Shown piece by piece: positions 51,673-60,386 of a stretch of 64,000 nucleotides of DNA (its first letter is position 1; the number at the start of each line of letters is the position of its first letter). Location of the stretch: positions 182,001 through 246,000 of the forward strand of contig NZ_CP005084.1 in assembly GCF_001563265.1 (NCBI RefSeq), written 5' to 3'. The notes under the pieces are model-generated. The model saw only the letters and a program-made list of their open reading frames with translations. It ran no database searches and was not told the DNA's origin. Position numbers and translations under genes: made by a program. This stretch comes from Sphingobium sp. TKS (GTDB taxonomy: Bacteria; Pseudomonadota; Alphaproteobacteria; Sphingomonadales; Sphingomonadaceae).

Positions 51673-51795
51673 ATGCGGAAGATTGTCGGCAGCCCTGCCT
51701 TCCACCCCGAAACGGCCGCGCCGCCGCCGCACAGCGAAGCGCTCGTCAAGCTGATGAGCGGCTCCCGGTTGGCGGTGATGGACTTTCTTGCCTGA
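51673..51795 (+). CDS. small open reading frame, 40 aa, unidentified
   Basis: The reading frame MRKIVGSPAFHPETAAPPPH... begins six bases after a perfect AGGAGG, 14 bp after the intradiol dioxygenase stop. The ideal ribosome-binding site suggests it is translated, either as a genuine small protein or as the surviving 5' end of a larger gene cut off by rearrangement. No family was recognised, and it ends just before the convergent phasin-like gene. Confidence 0.4.
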   Translation: MRKIVGSPAFHPETAAPPPHSEALVKLMSGSRLAVMDFLA

Positions 51796-51802
51796 AGGTA
51801 AG

Positions 51803-52087
51803 CTAATGCCGGGCGAGGCGGCGGCGGTTCTTCCCCACCGCCTTGCGATAATGCGCGGTGGATGCCTGCATGACGGAAAGCGGCGTCGTGCCCAGGGCGC
51901 CGGTCATCGCCTTCCATTGCAACTGGGCCACGGCTTCGATTTTCTCTGAGACCATCCTTTGCACCTCGATTGCCGCCGCCGGATTGCCGGCCAGCAGCTT
52001 CGGCATGCGCAGGCTGATCACCATGGCGGCTTCCAGGCCGAGGCTCCAATAGCCCAGTGCAACCGTCATCGGATTGATCTGCTGCAT
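51803..52087 (-). CDS. phasin-like protein
   Basis: This 94-aa protein starting MQQINPMTVALGYWSLGLEA has amphipathic helices and the segment 'NPAAAIEVQRMVSEKIEAVAQLQWKAM', which resembles small phasins coating polyhydroxyalkanoate granules. The start at 52087 follows CGGAGA; a GTG at 52162 would add 25 residues. A secreted PHB-depolymerase-type esterase is encoded at 60387, but the two are not linked by operon. Function is inferred from sequence character and is moderately uncertain. Confidence 0.6.
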   Translation of the reverse strand: MQQINPMTVALGYWSLGLEAAMVISLRMPKLLAGNPAAAIEVQRMVSEKIEAVAQLQWKAMTGALGTTPLSVMQASTAHYRKAVGKNRRRLARH

Positions 52088-52289
52088 TTCGATGTTCTCC
52101 GTTGCTTCCAGTTGAATCCGGAAGGCCGATCCATGGGATAGCTGAATATCGGTGGCTGTCACCTTTCTTGCGCCGATCCGCGAGCATGTCTTGATCCATG
52201 TCAGCCGATTTTCCAGGAACCCGGTGCAGGCTCCACGGGTTTCCCCGAAAAGCCTCTCGTGCGTAGGGGTGATGGGAAAGTGAGTAATC

Positions 52290-52910
52290 GTGGCGGCATC
52301 GTTCGAAGACAGGGTGGTTCAAGACCGGCTGAATGAAAGTCGCGGTCCGGAATTCCTGGCTCTCGCCTTTCGGGAGTTCTTCAAAAATCCTCTGGCCGTG
52401 GGTTCCGCCTTTCCAGCTTCGCGTTTCCTGGTCGATACCATGCTTTCTCCCGTCGACTGGAGCCGGTTGAATTGCGTCGTCGAATATGGGCCGGGCACCG
52501 GCATATTCACTCGCGCCTTGCTGGATCGCCTACCGGCTCACGCGCGGTTGCTGGCCATCGACACCAGCGCGGCGTTCATCGATCATTTGCGCGATGCGAC
52601 CCCGGACAGGCGCCTGATCGCCGTGAGCGGCTCAGCGGACGCTGTCCTGGACATCATGGCCGATCATGGACTGGACGAGGCGGATTGCATCCTTTCCGGC
52701 TTGCCTTTTTCGACGCTGACGCGGGATCGGGGGGAGGGGTTGATGCGGGTGAGCGGGCGGGCCTTGGCGCCTGAGGGAAGGTTTCTGGCCTATCAGATGC
52801 GCCAGGCCGTCGGGCCGCTGCTGGAGGGTCGTTTCGCGAAGGTCGCGACGGGCTTTGAATGGCGGAACGTGCCGCCCTGCCATCTATATTGGGCGTCGCG
52901 TCCCCTCTGA
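52290..52910 (+). CDS. class I SAM-dependent methyltransferase, PmtA-like
   Basis: This 206-aa protein has the SAM-binding VVEYGPGTGIFTRALLDRL (motif I) and 'RLLAIDTSAAFIDHLRDATPDRR' (motif II), and the N-terminal 'FFKNPLAVGSAFPASRFLVDTML'. The last segment is characteristic of phospholipid N-methyltransferase-like proteins. It may methylate phosphatidylethanolamine, or another lipid or small molecule. The start is a GTG without a strong ribosome-binding site. It is convergent with cysQ, 17 bp apart. Confidence 0.8.
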   Translation: MAASFEDRVVQDRLNESRGPEFLALAFREFFKNPLAVGSAFPASRFLVDTMLSPVDWSRLNCVVEYGPGTGIFTRALLDRLPAHARLLAIDTSAAFIDHLRDATPDRRLIAVSGSADAVLDIMADHGLDEADCILSGLPFSTLTRDRGEGLMRVSGRALAPEGRFLAYQMRQAVGPLLEGRFAKVATGFEWRNVPPCHLYWASRPL

Positions 52911-52927
52911 GGAAGGGACGCATCGCA

Positions 52928-53704
52928 TCAACCGTCGGCCTGCGCCAGCTCCGCGATCATGGCGAGCATTTGGCTGGCCTGTTCCTTCCGGCAGATGAGG
53001 AGGTCTGGCAGGTAGACGTCGCTCTGGTTGTAGACGAGGGGTGATCCGTCGATGCGCGAGCAATGGAGGCCATGGGCGAGCGCGACCGCGACCGGGGCCA
53101 TGGAGTCCCATTCATATTGACCGCCCGAGTGGAGATAGATGTCGGCCTGACCCAATATCACGGCCATGGCCTTGGCCCCGGCGGACCCCATGGGCACCAG
53201 TTGCGCACCCAGCCTTTCCGCGATCGCGACCGCTTCCTTGGCCGGGCGGGTGCGGCTGATCACCATGCGCAGCTTGTCCGGCGCCGGGGGCAGGGCGCGG
53301 GGCTGGTCGGAGCGCAGCAGCGTGCCGCCGTCCAGACCCGGCAGCGCGACCGCGCCGATGGCGGGCTGGCCGTCGATGGCAAGCCCCACATGCACCGCCC
53401 AGTCGGCACGTTCCTCGCCATATTCGCGGGTGCCGTCGACCGGGTCGACGATCCACACCCGGCTCATGGCGAGCCGGTCGGGATTGTCCTTCTCCTCCTC
53501 CGACAGCAGGCCGTCCTCGGGCCGCGTCTCGCGCAGGGCGTGGCAGAGGAACTGGTTGGCGGTCTGGTCCCCGGCCTTGCCCAGCGCCTTGGCGCTGAAC
53601 AGCCCGCTCTCGCGCACATTGACGAGGATGCGCCCGGTGACCTCGGCCAGATGCGCCGCGAGGTCGGCGTCGCTCAATGTCGCGATGTCGATCCGCTCGC
53701 TCAT
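52928..53704 (-). CDS. cysQ: 3'(2'),5'-bisphosphate nucleotidase
   Basis: This 258-aa inositol-monophosphatase-fold enzyme has metal-site motifs LLSEEEKDN, '[13 protein letters not shown]' (DPxDGT) and the C-terminal '[20 protein letters not shown]' (WDxxA-type). CysQ hydrolyses PAP, the by-product of sulfate reduction, to AMP and phosphate. The gene follows cysNC with a 4-bp overlap (ATGA), placing it in the sulfate-activation operon. Confidence 0.92.
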   Translation of the reverse strand: MSERIDIATLSDADLAAHLAEVTGRILVNVRESGLFSAKALGKAGDQTANQFLCHALRETRPEDGLLSEEEKDNPDRLAMSRVWIVDPVDGTREYGEERADWAVHVGLAIDGQPAIGAVALPGLDGGTLLRSDQPRALPPAPDKLRMVISRTRPAKEAVAIAERLGAQLVPMGSAGAKAMAVILGQADIYLHSGGQYEWDSMAPVAVALAHGLHCSRIDGSPLVYNQSDVYLPDLLICRKEQASQMLAMIAELAQADG

Positions 53705-55608
53705 GGGATCAACCTCGCGACGATCGCTTCGGCCGCTTCTTCCGCCGTCATGGCGGTGGTGTCGACGCGGATCTCCGGATCTTCCGGCGCTTCATAGGGG
53801 CTGTCGATGCCGGTGAAGTTCTTGAGCTGACCCGTGCGCGCCTTCTTGTAAAGGCCCTTGACGTCACGTGCTTCGGCCTCGGCCAGCGGCGTGTCGATAT
53901 GCACTTCGACAAACTCGCCCGGCTGCATCATCTGCCGCACCATCTCGCGCTCGGCGCGGAAGGGCGAGATGAAGGCGGTGATGACGATCAGCCCCGCATC
54001 GGTCATCAGCTTGGCGACTTCGCCCACGCGGCGGATATTCTCCACCCGGTCGGCATCGGTAAAGCCCAGATCCTTGTTCAGCCCATGACGCACATTGTCG
54101 CCGTCGAGCAGGAAGGTGTGCCGGTTCATTCTGGCGAGTTTCTTCTCGACCAGATTGGCGATCGTCGACTTGCCCGCGCCCGACAGCCCCGTGAACCACA
54201 GCACGGCCGGCTTCTGGTTCTTGAGGCCCGCGTGGAAGTCGCGGGACACATCGGTCGCCTGCCAGTGGACATTTTGCGCCCGCCGCAGCGAGAAGTGCAG
54301 CATCCCCGCCGCCACCGTGGCGTTGGTGATCTTGTCGATCAGGATGAAGCCGCCCAGCGTGCGGTTCGTCTCATAGGGTTCGAACACGATCTGCTTGTCG
54401 GTCGACAGATTGGCGATGCCGATGGCGTTGAGGTCCAGCGTCTTGGCCGCCAGATGCTCCATCGTGTTGACGTTGATCTGATATTTGGGCTGCTGGATCG
54501 TTGCCGTGACCGTTTGCGTGCCGATCTTGAGCCAATAGGGGCGGCCGGGCAGCATCTCCTCATCCGCCATCCAGACGATGGTGGCTTCGAACTGGTCGGC
54601 GGCCTGCGGCGGATTGTCCGACGCCGCGATCACGTCGCCGCGCGAGCAGTCGACCTCATCGGCAAAGCAGAGCGTGACCGACTGGCCCGCGACGGCGATG
54701 TCCAGATCGCCACCCAGCGTCACGATGCGGCTGACCGTGCTGGTCTTGCCCGAGGGCAGGACGCGGATCGCATCGCCCTTGCGCACCGTGCCGGTCGCGA
54801 TCTGGCCGGAAAAGCCGCGAAAGTCGAGGTTCGGGCGGTTGACCCACTGGACGGCCATGCGGAAGGGCTTGAGCTGGTCGGAGACCTGGTCGACCTCGAC
54901 CGTCTCCAGATGCTCGATCAGCGCGGGCCCCTTGTACCAGGGGGTGTTTTCCGACGGGCCGGTGATATTGTCGCCCTTGAAGCCGGAGATCGGGATCGGG
55001 GTGAAGGCCTTGATGCCGATCGAGTGGGCGAACTCGGTATAATCCTTCAATATGCCGTCATAGACCGCCTGGTCATAGTCGACCAGGTCCATCTTGTTGA
55101 TGGCGAGGACGATATTCCTGATGCCGATCAGATGCGCCAGATAGCTGTGGCGGCGGGTTTGCGTCAGCACGCCCTTGCGCGCGTCGATCAGGATGACGGC
55201 AAGGTCGGCGGTGGACGCGCCGGTCACCATGTTGCGCGTATATTGTTCATGCCCCGGCGTGTCCGCGACGATGAACTTGCGCTTTTCGGTGGCGAAGAAG
55301 CGATAGGCGACGTCGATGGTGATGCCCTGTTCGCGCTCGGCGGCCAGGCCGTCGACGAGAAGGGCGAAGTCGATCTCCTGCCCCTGGGTGCCCACGCGCT
55401 TGCTGTCGGCCTCCAGCGCGGCGAGCTGATCCTCGAAGATCATCTTGCTGTCATAGAGCAGGCGGCCGATCAGCGTCGACTTGCCGTCGTCCACCGAGCC
55501 GCAGGTGATGAAGCGCAGCATCGTCTTGTGCTGGTGCACCTCCAGATACTGGTCGATGTCCTCGGCAATGAGGGCGTCGGTCTTGTAGATGACATCTGCG
55601 TCCGACAT
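53701..55608 (-). CDS. cysN: bifunctional sulfate adenylyltransferase subunit 1 / APS kinase
   Basis: This 635-aa fusion protein has an N-terminal GTPase domain with the P-loop GSVDDGKST (residues 37-45), DTPGH (117-121) and NKMDL, followed by EF-Tu-like beta-barrels. The C-terminal APS kinase begins with the P-loop GLSGAGKST at residue 474 and continues '[17 protein letters not shown]'. The first half uses GTP hydrolysis to drive ATP sulfurylase (with CysD); the second phosphorylates APS to PAPS. The CysNC fusion is normal in alphaproteobacteria. It abuts cysD (1-bp TGATG overlap) and cysQ. Confidence 0.95.
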   Translation of the reverse strand: MSDADVIYKTDALIAEDIDQYLEVHQHKTMLRFITCGSVDDGKSTLIGRLLYDSKMIFEDQLAALEADSKRVGTQGQEIDFALLVDGLAAEREQGITIDVAYRFFATEKRKFIVADTPGHEQYTRNMVTGASTADLAVILIDARKGVLTQTRRHSYLAHLIGIRNIVLAINKMDLVDYDQAVYDGILKDYTEFAHSIGIKAFTPIPISGFKGDNITGPSENTPWYKGPALIEHLETVEVDQVSDQLKPFRMAVQWVNRPNLDFRGFSGQIATGTVRKGDAIRVLPSGKTSTVSRIVTLGGDLDIAVAGQSVTLCFADEVDCSRGDVIAASDNPPQAADQFEATIVWMADEEMLPGRPYWLKIGTQTVTATIQQPKYQINVNTMEHLAAKTLDLNAIGIANLSTDKQIVFEPYETNRTLGGFILIDKITNATVAAGMLHFSLRRAQNVHWQATDVSRDFHAGLKNQKPAVLWFTGLSGAGKSTIANLVEKKLARMNRHTFLLDGDNVRHGLNKDLGFTDADRVENIRRVGEVAKLMTDAGLIVITAFISPFRAEREMVRQMMQPGEFVEVHIDTPLAEAEARDVKGLYKKARTGQLKNFTGIDSPYEAPEDPEIRVDTTAMTAEEAAEAIVARLIP

Positions 55609-56519
55609 CAGAAATAACCCTCCTGCTTCTTCTTCTCCATGCCGGCGCCGCCAGCATCCTTGTCGATGGCGCGGCCCTGCCGTTCCGATGTGGTGGTGAG
55701 CAGCGTTTCCTGGATGACATCAGGCAGGGTCTTCGCCTGGCTCTCCACCGCGCCGGTCAGCGGATAGCAGCCCAGCGTCCGGAAACGGATCGAGCGCATC
55801 ACCGGCTCCTCGCCGGGCTTCAAGGGGAAGCGTTCGTCATCGACCATCAGCAGCATGCCGTCGCGCTCCACGGTCGGGCGCTCCTCGGCAAAATAGAGCG
55901 GCACGATCGGCACGTCGTTCAAATGGATGTACTGCCAGATGTCCAGCTCGGTCCAGTTGCTGATCGGGAAGACGCGGATGCTCTCGCCCTTGTTCTTGCG
56001 GGCGTTGTAGAGGTTCCACAGTTCGGGCCGCTGGTTCTTGGGATCCCAGCCGTGCGAGGCGGTGCGGAAGGAGAAGATGCGCTCCTTGGCCCGGCTCTTT
56101 TCCTCGTCGCGCCGCGCCCCGCCGAACGCCGCGTCGAAGCCATAGAGGTTGAGCGCCTGCTTTAAGCCCTCCGTCTTCCACATGTCGGTGTGCAGCGGGC
56201 CGTGGTCGAACGGATTGATGCCCCGTTCCTGCGCTTCGGGATTATGATAGACCAGCAGTTCCATGCCGCTCTCGCGCGCCATGCGGTCGCGCAGCTCGTA
56301 CATCGCCTTGAACTTCCAGGTCGTGTCCACATGCAGCAGCGGGAAGGGCGGCGGCGAGGGATAAAAGGCCTTGCGCGCGAGATGCAGCATCACCGCCGAA
56401 TCCTTGCCGACGCTGTACAGCATCACAGGCTTCTCGGCCTCCGCCACAACCTCGCGCAATATATGGATGCTCTCCGCCTCCAATCGCTCCAAATGCGTCA
56501 GCCTTTTCGAATCGATCAT
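55608..56519 (-). CDS. cysD: sulfate adenylyltransferase subunit 2
   Basis: This 303-aa PP-loop ATP pyrophosphatase has '[24 protein letters not shown]' (PP-motif SVGKDS), '[20 protein letters not shown]', '[19 protein letters not shown]' and '[17 protein letters not shown]'. With CysN it forms APS from ATP and sulfate, the entry step of sulfur assimilation. It is the first gene of the operon cysD-cysNC-cysQ. The promoter lies in the 85-bp spacer shared with the divergent LuxR-type regulator. Confidence 0.95.
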   Translation of the reverse strand: MIDSKRLTHLERLEAESIHILREVVAEAEKPVMLYSVGKDSAVMLHLARKAFYPSPPPFPLLHVDTTWKFKAMYELRDRMARESGMELLVYHNPEAQERGINPFDHGPLHTDMWKTEGLKQALNLYGFDAAFGGARRDEEKSRAKERIFSFRTASHGWDPKNQRPELWNLYNARKNKGESIRVFPISNWTELDIWQYIHLNDVPIVPLYFAEERPTVERDGMLLMVDDERFPLKPGEEPVMRSIRFRTLGCYPLTGAVESQAKTLPDVIQETLLTTTSERQGRAIDKDAGGAGMEKKKQEGYF

Positions 56520-56573
56520 CGTTCACCGCCTTGTTTCGTGACGCTCACATGACAGAAGCGGGGAAAGACTGGA

Positions 56574-56589
56574 CCTCCCATATGGGAGG
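56574..56589. promoter_or_regulatory. perfect 16-bp palindrome in the cysD/luxR spacer
   Basis: CCTCCCATATGGGAGG is a perfect palindrome 15 bp before the regulator start codon, and its right arm forms that gene's GGGAGG ribosome-binding sequence. Binding here would block both transcription and translation of the regulator, and could affect cysD. Self-control by the LuxR-type protein is a natural guess. Confidence 0.5.
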
Positions 56590-56604
56590 ATATACATATT
56601 AGCC

Positions 56605-57693
56605 ATGCGACTGGACGACGGTGGATTATTGGCGGCTCTCCATGAGGGTATGTTCGAGCAACCCCTTTGGCATGGGTTCCTTGAAAAGCTGCGCGCCCGC
56701 TCCGGCGCCGCCTATGTCAGCCTGGCGTTCCGCCCGGTGGACGAGGAGCGGATCGTCGAACTTTATGCCGGGCCGCCCACGCCGCTGCACCTTGATAGGC
56801 TGTTCAACGAAAAATATGTGCGCGACCCCTTGCCCTACCGGCGGATGCGCGAAGCGCGGGTCTATACGCTGGACGAACTGCTCGACCCCGGCGACGCTGT
56901 GCAGCAAAGCTATCGCGCGGAGTTTCTGGAGCCGCTGGGCATCACCAATATCCGCTCGGTCCGTGTCACGGAGCCGAGCGGCATGGACGCATGGCTGACC
57001 TGCGCGGGCGGTCGTGAAGTAGGGTCCGCCGTCGGCGCCCTGTTGACTGCGCTGGTGCCGCATCTGCGCATCGCGCTGCGCAGCTTCGTCGCGTTCGAAC
57101 GGGAAAAATTCCGCTCGTCCGTGACTTCGGAGGCGTTCGGGCGGCTCAATTTCGGCTGGCTGATGCTGGATGCGCGCTGCCGCATCGTCGACATGACCCC
57201 GCATCTGGAGCAGCTTTTCCAGCGATCGAGCGTGCTGCGGCGGGGCCGCTACGATCGGCTGATGCCCGCATCCCCGGCCGTGGACCGGGAATTGACCGCC
57301 CTGGTCAAAAGTTTTGCGGAGGATGCGGAGGGGCGGCCAAAGGCGATCAATCTCAGCCGCGATCCGCTGCTCGACATGCTGGTGCGTCCGATGCGGGACC
57401 GTTCCCTGTCCGCCCAGTCGCCGCCGGTCGCCATCGCTTATATCAGCGGCGATCGTTGGTCGCAGGCGGACCGTTGCGACCAGTTGGTCGACCTGTTCGG
57501 CCTGCTGCCCAGCGAGGCGCGGCTGGCCTGGGCGATCGCGCAGGGCATGTCGATCAGCGAAGCGGCGGACGATCTGGGGCTGACGCTGGAGACGGCGCGC
57601 AACTATTCGAAGAAGATCTACGCCAAGACCGGGGCGCGGGGGCAGGCGGAACTGGTGCGGAATATTTTGACGAGTGTGCTGGCGCTGGCTTGA
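56605..57693 (+). CDS. LuxR-family helix-turn-helix regulator
   Basis: This 362-aa protein has a C-terminal LuxR/FixJ-type helix-turn-helix ('LLPSEARLAWAIAQGMSISEAADDLGLTLETARNYSKKIYAKTGARGQAELVRNIL'). The roughly 270-residue N-terminal sensory region (starting MRLDDGGLLAALHEGMFEQP) has no metal or phosphorylation motif that I can identify. It lacks an N-acyl-homoserine-lactone domain signature, so it is probably not a quorum sensor. It diverges from cysD with a palindromic spacer and might relate to sulfur metabolism, but this rests only on position. Confidence 0.85.
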   Translation: MRLDDGGLLAALHEGMFEQPLWHGFLEKLRARSGAAYVSLAFRPVDEERIVELYAGPPTPLHLDRLFNEKYVRDPLPYRRMREARVYTLDELLDPGDAVQQSYRAEFLEPLGITNIRSVRVTEPSGMDAWLTCAGGREVGSAVGALLTALVPHLRIALRSFVAFEREKFRSSVTSEAFGRLNFGWLMLDARCRIVDMTPHLEQLFQRSSVLRRGRYDRLMPASPAVDRELTALVKSFAEDAEGRPKAINLSRDPLLDMLVRPMRDRSLSAQSPPVAIAYISGDRWSQADRCDQLVDLFGLLPSEARLAWAIAQGMSISEAADDLGLTLETARNYSKKIYAKTGARGQAELVRNILTSVLALA

Positions 57694-57705
57694 AGGGGCG
57701 GCCGC

Positions 57706-57927
57706 TCAATCCGCGGCGGTGGAGCAGGTTCGGACCTTCTTCCTGTCGCAGGGGATGAAATGGCAGGGCGCGTTCTTGTCGTCCGGCGCAGCGGGCTTGC
57801 GCTGCCAGGGCGGAGTCCAGCCCGGCGGCGCCGAACCGCAGAACCAGGGGCTTTGCGTGGCGGAGGCGGGCGCGTGGACGGCCGTCAATGGGATGACGGC
57901 AAGGAACGCCAGCGCGCTAGACCGCAT
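57706..57927 (-). CDS. small secreted protein
   Basis: This 73-aa protein has a signal peptide (MRSSALAFLAVIPLTAVHAPASA) followed by a roughly 50-residue mature part containing four Cys (in 'WFCGS', 'APCHFIPCDRK' and 'VRTCS'). Disulfide or metal binding in the periplasm is possible. It begins 11 bp inside the 3' end of hemN on the same strand, so it is probably co-transcribed. The family was not recognised. Confidence 0.6.
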   Translation of the reverse strand: MRSSALAFLAVIPLTAVHAPASATQSPWFCGSAPPGWTPPWQRKPAAPDDKNAPCHFIPCDRKKVRTCSTAAD

Positions 57928-59227
57928 GGCTGAACCGCTTTTCCGCCGGTTCCAGATAGGCATCGAAACAGGCGGCGATGCTGCGCGCATAAGGCAGCGC
58001 ATCCCGCGTTAGCGCGATGCGGCCTTCGCTCAGACGGACGAGACCCAGCCGCTCGAAGCGGCTGAAGTCGGGCATGGGAAGGGCCGTGCCGACATGCGCC
58101 TCTCCCTGGCAGAGCAAAGCCTCGATGATGCGGCCGCGGCGGCGGTCCTCGGCTGAGCGGAAAGTGCCGCGGGTGGCGGATAATTGCCCTGCGTCCACCC
58201 GTTCGCGCCAGGGGCCGGCCTGCTTCTCATTCTGCACGATGAGATCGGGGAACTGGCTGATCGCGCTAGCGCCCAGGCCCAGCAATATCTCCGCCGGATC
58301 GTCGGTGAAGCCCTGAAAATTGCGGCGCAGCCGGCCTTCGCGGGCGGCGCGGGCCATGCCGTCCTCCGGCAGGGCGAAATGGTCGAAACCGATCGCCGCA
58401 TAGCCCGCGCCGGTCAGCATTTCATATCCCTGCGCCGCCATGGCGAAGCGGGTGGCGAGATCGGGCAGGTCGCTGGCGTCGATGCGGCGCTGGCGGGGCA
58501 GCAGCCGGGGCATATGGGCATAGCCGAACAGGGCGATTCGGGCGGGCCGCATCGCAATGGCGGCCTCCAGCGTGGCGGCGAGATCGTCCGCCGTCTGGCC
58601 GGGCAAGCCGTACATCAGGTCGAAACCGGTCGCGATCCCGGCGGCGCGAAGCTGGTCGACGGCGCGCTCCACCATGTCGAGCGGCTGGATGCGGCCGATT
58701 CGCGCCTGGACATGCGGGGTGAAGGTCTGCACGCCCAGATTGACCCGGTCGACGCCCATGGCGGCCATGGTCGAAATCCATTGCCCGTCGAGACGCCGGG
58801 GATCGAGTTCGACCGACAATTCGGCATGATGCGCATCGAAACAGAGCAGTAATTGCTGAAGCAGGCGGACGAAATCGACCAGCGGCAGGCTGTTGGGGCT
58901 GCCGCCGCCAAAGGCGATGCGCTGCACCCGGCCTTTGCCGTTCAGCCGCCCGGCGACGGTCGCGATTTCCCGCTCCAGCGACTCGACATAGGCGGCGAGG
59001 CGCTGGACCCGGTTCGCCGCGCCCGTGTTGCAGCCGCAATACCAGCAGATGTCGTGGCAATAGGGGATATGGACATAGAGCGAGAGCGCGCTGTCCCTTT
59101 CCACCCCGTCCAGCCGGGCGGCAAGCTCCGCCGCGCCGACATCGCCGCTGAACTGCGCGGCGGTGGGATAGCTGGTGTAGCGCGGCACGGGCCGGTCGAG
59201 CAGGTAGGGATGAAAGGTCCACATCAT
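57917..59227 (-). CDS. hemN: oxygen-independent coproporphyrinogen III oxidase
   Basis: This 436-aa radical-SAM enzyme opens 'MMWTFHPYLLDRPVPRYTSYPTAAQF' and has the cluster motif C57-x3-C61-x2-C64 followed by the family-typical GCN. 'AFGGGSPNSLPLVDFVRLLQQLL', 'SVELDPRRLDGQWISTMAAMGVDRVNLGVQTF' and 'GYAHMPRLLPRQRRI' are HemN signatures. It decarboxylates coproporphyrinogen III to protoporphyrinogen IX without oxygen. The upstream region has a terminator-like hairpin and a possible FNR-type box, which would suit oxygen-dependent control. Confidence 0.92.
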   Translation of the reverse strand: MMWTFHPYLLDRPVPRYTSYPTAAQFSGDVGAAELAARLDGVERDSALSLYVHIPYCHDICWYCGCNTGAANRVQRLAAYVESLEREIATVAGRLNGKGRVQRIAFGGGSPNSLPLVDFVRLLQQLLLCFDAHHAELSVELDPRRLDGQWISTMAAMGVDRVNLGVQTFTPHVQARIGRIQPLDMVERAVDQLRAAGIATGFDLMYGLPGQTADDLAATLEAAIAMRPARIALFGYAHMPRLLPRQRRIDASDLPDLATRFAMAAQGYEMLTGAGYAAIGFDHFALPEDGMARAAREGRLRRNFQGFTDDPAEILLGLGASAISQFPDLIVQNEKQAGPWRERVDAGQLSATRGTFRSAEDRRRGRIIEALLCQGEAHVGTALPMPDFSRFERLGLVRLSEGRIALTRDALPYARSIAACFDAYLEPAEKRFSHAV

Positions 59228-59258
59228 CCTGACTCAGGCCGACACTGGATGACCAGCC

Positions 59259-59284
59259 AAAAGCCACGGATTTCCGTGGCTTTT
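59259..59284. terminator. hairpin with T-tract in the hemN leader
   Basis: AAAAGCCACGG (59259-59269) pairs perfectly with CCGTGGCTTTT (59274-59284) around an ATTT loop, giving a strong stem with a T-run on either strand. It lies 32 bp upstream of the hemN start. Read on the minus strand it could end a short transcript from the 59.3-59.45 kb region or act as an attenuator. Read on the plus strand there is no gene for it to terminate. Confidence 0.55.
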
Positions 59285-59439
59285 GCGAGCTTGCCGATTA
59301 GCCAACTCAAGAGAATTCGCGATAAAAATTGCGATAAACATGCTGAATTGCTCCGGCTGAGATATTCCTACCGCTAGGAGCCGGCATCGGCCATAAGCGT
59401 CGAGAGGAATATACGCGACCGGTTGCGCCTGCATCTTGA

Positions 59440-59453
59440 TTTATCTCAATCAA
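59440..59453. promoter_or_regulatory. possible FNR/Anr-type box upstream of hemN
   Basis: TTTAT-CTCA-ATCAA matches the FNR consensus TTGAT-N4-ATCAA in nine of ten defined positions. It lies 213 bp upstream of hemN on that gene's side. FNR-type activation of hemN is well established in other proteobacteria. The distance is long, so a start site near 59.4 kb would be needed. Confidence 0.35.
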
Positions 59454-59521
59454 GGACTCGAAATTTCAGTTGGCGATGTTGTGGATTTTTCCTTCACGCG
59501 CCACGGTGACGCCGGCCATCA

Positions 59522-59605
59522 TCATACTAGGCCAGTCCGGTGTCCACATGGTGTAATGGCGGCGGTGAGACCCGCCGGGCCACCGCCGATAACAAGACAG
59601 TCCAG
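59522..59605 (-). pseudogene. 5' fragment of a thioredoxin-reductase-like flavoprotein gene
   Basis: A minus-strand frame reads 'LDCLVIGGGPAGLTAAIT', the FAD-binding Rossmann motif of thioredoxin-reductase-like oxidoreductases, and then departs from the family and stops at 59522-59524. It begins a few bases after the hemerythrin stop codon. The rest of the gene was deleted, and no downstream part was seen between here and hemN. Confidence 0.6.
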
Positions 59606-59610
59606 GATAT

Positions 59611-60138
59611 TCAGTGGGCCTTCGCCATCAATTCGGCCTTGCGCTCGGCAAGCTGGGCGCCCAGCGCCTTGAGGTCGAGGTCGCTGGCGCGGCTTTCCGG
59701 AAACATCTCCTTCTCCTCTTCCTTGACATGATGGTCGATATATTCACCAAGCACCGTCACCTTGGCGTCGAACAGCCGGTCGGCGGCCGTCATGGCCTGA
59801 ATTTCGGCGATCAACTGCTTGGCGCTGGCATGTTCCACCTCCGCCTCATCGAGCAGATCATCGTCGTCGATCGCGGCGCGGGCGGCCGGATAGTAGATTT
59901 CCTCCTCGATCTGGGCATGAACCGTCAGCGCCCGGCAGATCTTGTCGGCCAGCGCCTGCTTATCGGCCACATCCTCCAGACCTTCATATTGCTTGAAATA
60001 GCTTTTCACTTCCTTGTGATCGGCTTTCAGCAGGCTGATGGCGTCGGGGGATCGCGACGCAGCGCGTGCCGATTTGCGGGCCGGTTTAGAGCCGGGCTTG
60101 GTTTGACGGGATTTCGTAGCGGTCTGGGGTGAAGCCAT
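59611..60138 (-). CDS. hemerythrin HHE-domain protein
   Basis: This 175-aa protein has a basic, Ala/Lys-rich N-terminal tail of about 35 residues, then an HHE four-helix bundle: 'LLKADHKEVKSYFKQYE', 'HAQIEEEIYYPA', 'EHASAKQLIAEI' and 'YIDHHVKEEEKEMFPE'. The His and Glu residues would bind a di-iron centre. Bacterial proteins of this type are linked to oxygen, nitric-oxide or redox stress. The start at 60138 has AGGAG seven bases upstream; an in-frame ATG six bases earlier is too close to it. A truncated flavoprotein gene follows. Confidence 0.88.
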   Translation of the reverse strand: MASPQTATKSRQTKPGSKPARKSARAASRSPDAISLLKADHKEVKSYFKQYEGLEDVADKQALADKICRALTVHAQIEEEIYYPAARAAIDDDDLLDEAEVEHASAKQLIAEIQAMTAADRLFDAKVTVLGEYIDHHVKEEEKEMFPESRASDLDLKALGAQLAERKAELMAKAH

Positions 60139-60386
60139 ATTCATTCTCCTGAGAAGGGGGAGCGCGAAGACGCGTCTCATGGAACTCGCGATCGTCGGCC
60201 ATAGATCCCCGACAAAGCGCGTAATTAACTTCGCTCAATATGATTATGGCGGGACGTCATCCATGCTTGCCGATGAGTGGAGAAAGCCGGTCTTGCCAAT
60301 GGAGAATCAAAACCTACTTATTGTGCAGTGCAGCAAGATGGTTATAGCCACGCCTGTGCAGGCTCGCTCCATCAAAGGATACTGCA

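Noticed and set aside
53677..55617. 646-codon plus-strand open frame opposite cysNC
   Set aside because: Antisense shadow of a highly conserved housekeeping gene.
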